The translations under genes were made by a program, and so were the position numbers. From assembly GCA_948999435.1 (NCBI GenBank), contig CARJCM010000056.1:1-8046 (forward strand): a stretch of 8,046 bases of DNA. The letters are read 5' to 3'. Under the pieces are notes generated by a model. The model ran no database searches and was not told the DNA's origin. It saw only the letters and a program-made list of their open reading frames with translations. Source of the stretch: an uncultured Bacilli bacterium. GTDB taxonomy: Bacteria; Bacillota_I; Bacilli_A; RF39; UBA660. Each line of letters starts with the position of its first letter. Position 1 is the stretch's first letter. Positions 6,196 to 8,046 of this stretch are shown piece by piece.

Positions 6196-7005
6196 TCAAC
6201 ATTTCTTTTTTATGAATTTTTTATTATTACTTTCTAGTAATATTTTTATCTGTGAAATAGCTATTTTATTTAATTTCTCAAGTCTTTCTGACTGACTTAG
6301 CCCATCGTTAATAAACACTGAATTTAAATTTTCTAAATTTGCCAAGCATATAAGTTCATCAATAGAAGCATAATCTCTTATATTACCATTTTTATCAGGA
6401 TTGTCTTCACGCCATTTCTTTGCTGTTATTCCAAATAATGCCATATTAAGAACATCTGCTTCTTCTGCATAGATATAATTTATTTGTTCTCTTGTAAGCT
6501 CTTTAGGAATTAAATTGCGTTTAATTGCGTTCGTGTGAATTTTATAATTAATCTTAGATAATTCTCGTTTAGCATTCCACCCTAATTGCTTTTGCTCTTC
6601 AAATTTTAATCTTTCAAATTCTTTAATAAGTAAAAGTTTAAATTTTGGACTAATCCACATTCCAAATTCAAAGGCAATATCTTTGTGTGCATAGGTTCCA
6701 CCATACCTACCAGCTTTTGAAACAATTCCAATTGCATTAGTTTTAGAAGACCATTCTTTTACACTTATCTTATAACTATTTAGACCAGCTTGACTTTTAA
6801 TTGTGGCGAATTCGCCATAATTAAAATTTGGATTGTGAAGTTCTTCCCATATACCTAGAAATTCTATTGTATTTCTATTTCTAAGCCAATCAGATACAAA
6901 AAACTCACCATCTTTGGATTTTAACATATCAGTAATCGAAATATAGTCTTCATTATTAATTTTTACATAGTTTATTACTTGATTATCTACCTTTAATTCT
7001 AACAT
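6196..7005 (-). CDS. KilA-N domain-containing protein
   Basis: KilA-N is a DNA-binding domain first described in phage and large DNA virus proteins and common in bacterial genomes. This 269-residue protein shows D-Y-I-S-I-T-D-M at 20-27, S-D-W-L-R-N-R-N-T-I-E-F-L-G-I-W-E at 38-53, and the strongly conserved GRYGGTYAHKDIAFEF (99-114) plus M-W-I-S-P-x-F-K (116-123). These place it firmly in the family. A C-terminal region of about 125 residues (L-G-W-N onwards, then A-L-F-G-I-T-A-K-K-W-R) is shared by many stand-alone bacterial members, to my knowledge. No integrase or phage structural gene is nearby, so it is probably a resident orphan. The frame extends to a TTG at 7029, but GGGAGG at 7013-7018 fixes ATG 7005. 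It ends in TGA. Its DNA target is unknown. Confidence 0.92.
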   Translation of the reverse strand: MLELKVDNQVINYVKINNEDYISITDMLKSKDGEFFVSDWLRNRNTIEFLGIWEELHNPNFNYGEFATIKSQAGLNSYKISVKEWSSKTNAIGIVSKAGRYGGTYAHKDIAFEFGMWISPKFKLLLIKEFERLKFEEQKQLGWNAKRELSKINYKIHTNAIKRNLIPKELTREQINYIYAEEADVLNMALFGITAKKWREDNPDKNGNIRDYASIDELICLANLENLNSVFINDGLSQSERLEKLNKIAISQIKILLESNNKKFIKKKC

Positions 7006-7012
7006 CTTTAAA

Positions 7013-7018
7013 CCTCCC
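7013..7018 (-). promoter_or_regulatory. Ribosome binding site that fixes the KilA-N start
   Basis: GGGAGG on the minus strand is 7 nt before ATG 7005. It lies inside the longer frame that would start with TTG at 7029, so the shorter protein is preferred. Confidence 0.8.
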
Positions 7019-7052
7019 TTGTTAATCAATATTTCACATTTGTTCTCTTTTT

Positions 7053-7805
7053 TTATATTAATAATGATATGCCTAAAATTATTAAACCTACTATTAATCC
7101 GATGATTGTTTCTTTCTTTTTGATACTATGAATCATTTCAGGTAATAATTCAAATATTTCGATATATATTAACATTCCTAATGTTATACAAGTAATAATT
7201 GCTAATAATAAATTACTTATTTCTCCTACTATTAAGAATATTATGCCACCTATTAAACTTGATAATGTAAGTATACTTATTAATCCTTTATTTTTATTTA
7301 AACTTAATGAACTAAATATATGAGTTCCAAGAGGTATATTATGGAGTGCTACTGATATACAAATCATTATTCCTAATTTAAAATCATTTAGAGACAATCC
7401 AAATATGGCAAAACCTTCTAGTACATTATGTAATATTAAACTAATAACAGTTAATGTTCCAATATGTTTTTCATGAGAAATATGTTCTTTAATGTTTTTT
7501 TCTTCTTCATGATGCTCGTGATGATGGTCGGGAATGAAAAAATCTAAAATCTTTAAAATTAATATTCCTAAAATAATAAATGATATTATCATAAATATTC
7601 TACTACTTGTTTTGTAAGCTTCCAATAGCTCTAGACTTTCAGGGATTAAGTCTGTAAATATTAAATTAAGCATGATTATAAATGCTAAAGCTATACTAAA
7701 ATGATTTAAAACTTCTTTGTTTTTAAATTTTTTAGATATTAAACCTCCTAATAAGAAAAATAACCCCGCTATTAATGTTAAGATAACACTATATAATTTA
7801 TTCAT
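7053..7805 (-). CDS. ZIP family metal (zinc/iron/manganese) transporter
   Basis: ZIP proteins carry divalent metals such as Zn2+, Fe2+ or Mn2+ into the cytoplasm. This one has 250 residues and about eight hydrophobic segments (near 6-22, 36-55, 70-91, 118-138, 143-163, 176-195, 197-220, 233-250), the expected fold and length. The loop between segments 3 and 4 is His-rich (HHHEHH at 94-99, then His108, 111, 114). Segment 4 keeps the metal site H126-N127-x-x-E130-G131. Segment 5 reads H155-N-I-P-L159-G, where the usual second HNxPEG glutamate is Leu. Segment 2 has D-L-I-P-E and segment 7 E-L-L-P-E. Start ATG 7805 follows an AGGTGA-like site. It has its own promoter; no terminator separates it from the KilA-N gene 47 nt on. 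The metal cannot be told from sequence. Confidence 0.93.
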   Translation of the reverse strand: MNKLYSVILTLIAGLFFLLGGLISKKFKNKEVLNHFSIALAFIIMLNLIFTDLIPESLELLEAYKTSSRIFMIISFIILGILILKILDFFIPDHHHEHHEEEKNIKEHISHEKHIGTLTVISLILHNVLEGFAIFGLSLNDFKLGIMICISVALHNIPLGTHIFSSLSLNKNKGLISILTLSSLIGGIIFLIVGEISNLLLAIITCITLGMLIYIEIFELLPEMIHSIKKKETIIGLIVGLIILGISLLI

Positions 7806-7836
7806 TTAGAATATTCACCTATTCCTTTTCATTATA

Positions 7837-7865
7837 ATTATACCTTTATTTCTAAAGAAACGCAA
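7837..7865 (-). promoter_or_regulatory. Probable promoter of the ZIP transporter gene
   Basis: On the minus strand a -10 TATAAT (7837-7842) is immediately followed by a second TATAAT (7831-7836). The best -35 for the first is TTGCGT (7860-7865, spacer 17), which matches consensus only in TTG. The -35 abuts the U-tract of the terminator before it. The tandem -10 forms the palindrome TATAATTATA, which could host an operator, but I do not recognise a Zur, Fur or MntR box. Confidence 0.55.
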
Positions 7866-7897
7866 ATAAAAACTATGTTTACTTTAATAAACATAGT
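7864..7897 (-). terminator. Strong intrinsic terminator upstream of the ZIP gene
   Basis: On the minus strand ACTATGTTTA (7888-7897) pairs perfectly with TAAACATAGT (7872-7881): 10 bp with a 6-nt loop, plus a possible G-U pair at the base. TTTTATTT follows. It ends whatever is transcribed leftward from the right flank or beyond. The plus-strand side has no U-tract, so it is not bidirectional in the usual way. Confidence 0.82.
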
Positions 7898-7933
7898 CTT
7901 GGTATGGAAAGTAGATATATATTTTATACCTAC
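7864..7933 (-). ncRNA. Candidate ~70-nt structured small RNA or terminated leader
   Basis: A minus-strand promoter at 7940-7968 predicts a transcript from about 7933 to the terminator. Near its 5' end AAGTAGGTAT (7926-7935) can pair with ATATCTACTT (7909-7918): 10 bp with one G-U and a 7-nt loop. An 11-nt linker and the terminator hairpin follow. The linker's ATACC (7901-7905) could instead pair with GGTAT (7926-7930), so two folds compete. No start codon with a ribosome site lies inside. It may be a small RNA, or an attenuated leader that reads through into the ZIP gene. It matches no RNA family I recognise. Confidence 0.35.
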
Positions 7934-7940
7934 TTGATTA
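7931..7940. repeat. 10-bp direct repeat, downstream copy
   Basis: TACTTGATTA on the plus strand, identical to 7971-7980 and 40 bp from it start to start. It overlaps the last base of the -10 element and the predicted start of the small RNA, a place where a bound repressor would act. Confidence 0.6.
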
Positions 7941-7968
7941 TTTTATCATATAATTTTAAAATATACAA
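7940..7968 (-). promoter_or_regulatory. Extended -10 promoter for the candidate small RNA
   Basis: On the minus strand a -35 TTGTAT (7963-7968, weak), a 17-bp spacer and a -10 TAAAAT (7940-7945, five of six) preceded by TGA give an extended -10. It is bracketed by two identical 10-bp repeats. Confidence 0.5.
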
Positions 7969-7970
7969 TA

Positions 7971-7980
7971 TACTTGATTA
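7971..7980. repeat. 10-bp direct repeat, upstream copy
   Basis: TACTTGATTA on the plus strand, identical to 7931-7940, positioned 2 bp upstream of the -35 element. With its partner it could form a two-site operator around the promoter. Confidence 0.6.
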
Positions 7981-8012
7981 ATATTTTTTAATATTTGCCA
8001 ATTTTCAAATGA

Positions 8013-8041
8013 ATTTCAGTTTTTAATAAATTAACTGAAAT
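8013..8041. repeat. Inverted repeat near the right edge
   Basis: ATTTCAGTT (8013-8021) and AACTGAAAT (8033-8041) are perfect 9-bp arms around an 11-bp loop. Neither side carries a clean U-tract, so it may be a weak terminator of a gene beyond the edge or a regulator site. Confidence 0.5.
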
Positions 8042-8046
8042 AAGTC

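Larger units (their letters stand above)
7806..8046. other. Gene-free right flank with two promoters, a terminator and repeats
   Basis: These 241 bases contain no supportable coding frame on either strand. They hold the ZIP promoter, a terminated two-hairpin transcription unit on the minus strand, a pair of 10-bp direct repeats and an edge inverted repeat, each listed separately. Confidence 0.7.

Noticed and set aside
7837..7892. 18-codon frame starting in the terminator hairpin
   Set aside because: No ribosome site, and the ATG is buried in the terminator stem.
7988..8044. Minus-strand open frame entering from the right edge (18 codons then TAA)
   Set aside because: Too short to support, and it runs straight through the inverted repeat; could be a gene end but nothing shows it.
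1..8046. CRISPR arrays, tRNA or rRNA genes, insertion sequences
   Set aside because: No regularly spaced repeats, no tRNA-like cloverleaf or rRNA sequence, and no transposase was seen on either strand.

Overview
The window is strongly A+T-rich, and every gene I can support lies on the minus strand. Strong Shine-Dalgarno sites (AGGAG type), sigma-A-like promoters, U-tract terminators and the protein families point to a low-GC Firmicutes/Bacilli-type bacterium, possibly a host-associated one. Two genes end in TGA and tryptophan is read from TGG, so the code is standard. That argues against Mycoplasma/Spiroplasma-type code 4. The exact lineage is inference.

In transcription order (right to left), the right flank (7806-8046) has no supported gene. 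It holds an inverted repeat at the edge, and an extended -10 promoter bracketed by two exact 10-bp direct repeats. This promoter would produce a roughly 70-nt two-hairpin RNA ending in a strong terminator. A promoter for a ZIP-family metal transporter (7053-7805) follows. Closely packed behind it are a KilA-N domain protein (6196-7005), a small RBBP9/YdeN-type serine hydrolase (5626-6165), an NAD-dependent epimerase/SDR (4652-5602) and a patatin-like phospholipase (3622-4671) that overlaps the SDR by 20 bp. I found no terminator between these five, so they may share transcripts.

A separate unit follows: a good promoter, a YebC2/YeeN-type protein (2833-3555, now best viewed as a translation factor) and a short terminator overlapping its stop codon.

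The left third (1-2760) is the least explained part. A near-consensus extended -10 promoter drives a three-gene run: two tandem paralogous membrane-anchored extracytoplasmic proteins of unknown function (1805-2710 and 876-1784), then the 5' part of a membrane-anchored HExxH zinc-metallopeptidase-like gene that runs off the left edge (1-859). The paralogs share a Cys pair, a GGL(F/L)Y patch and an almost identical C-terminal YKHxFKKGxNGYYWYSTE motif. This looks like a small cell-surface module, and it is the best candidate here for undescribed biology. Three starts (2710, 5602, 7005) were moved inward from the longest open frame because Shine-Dalgarno or promoter position decides them.
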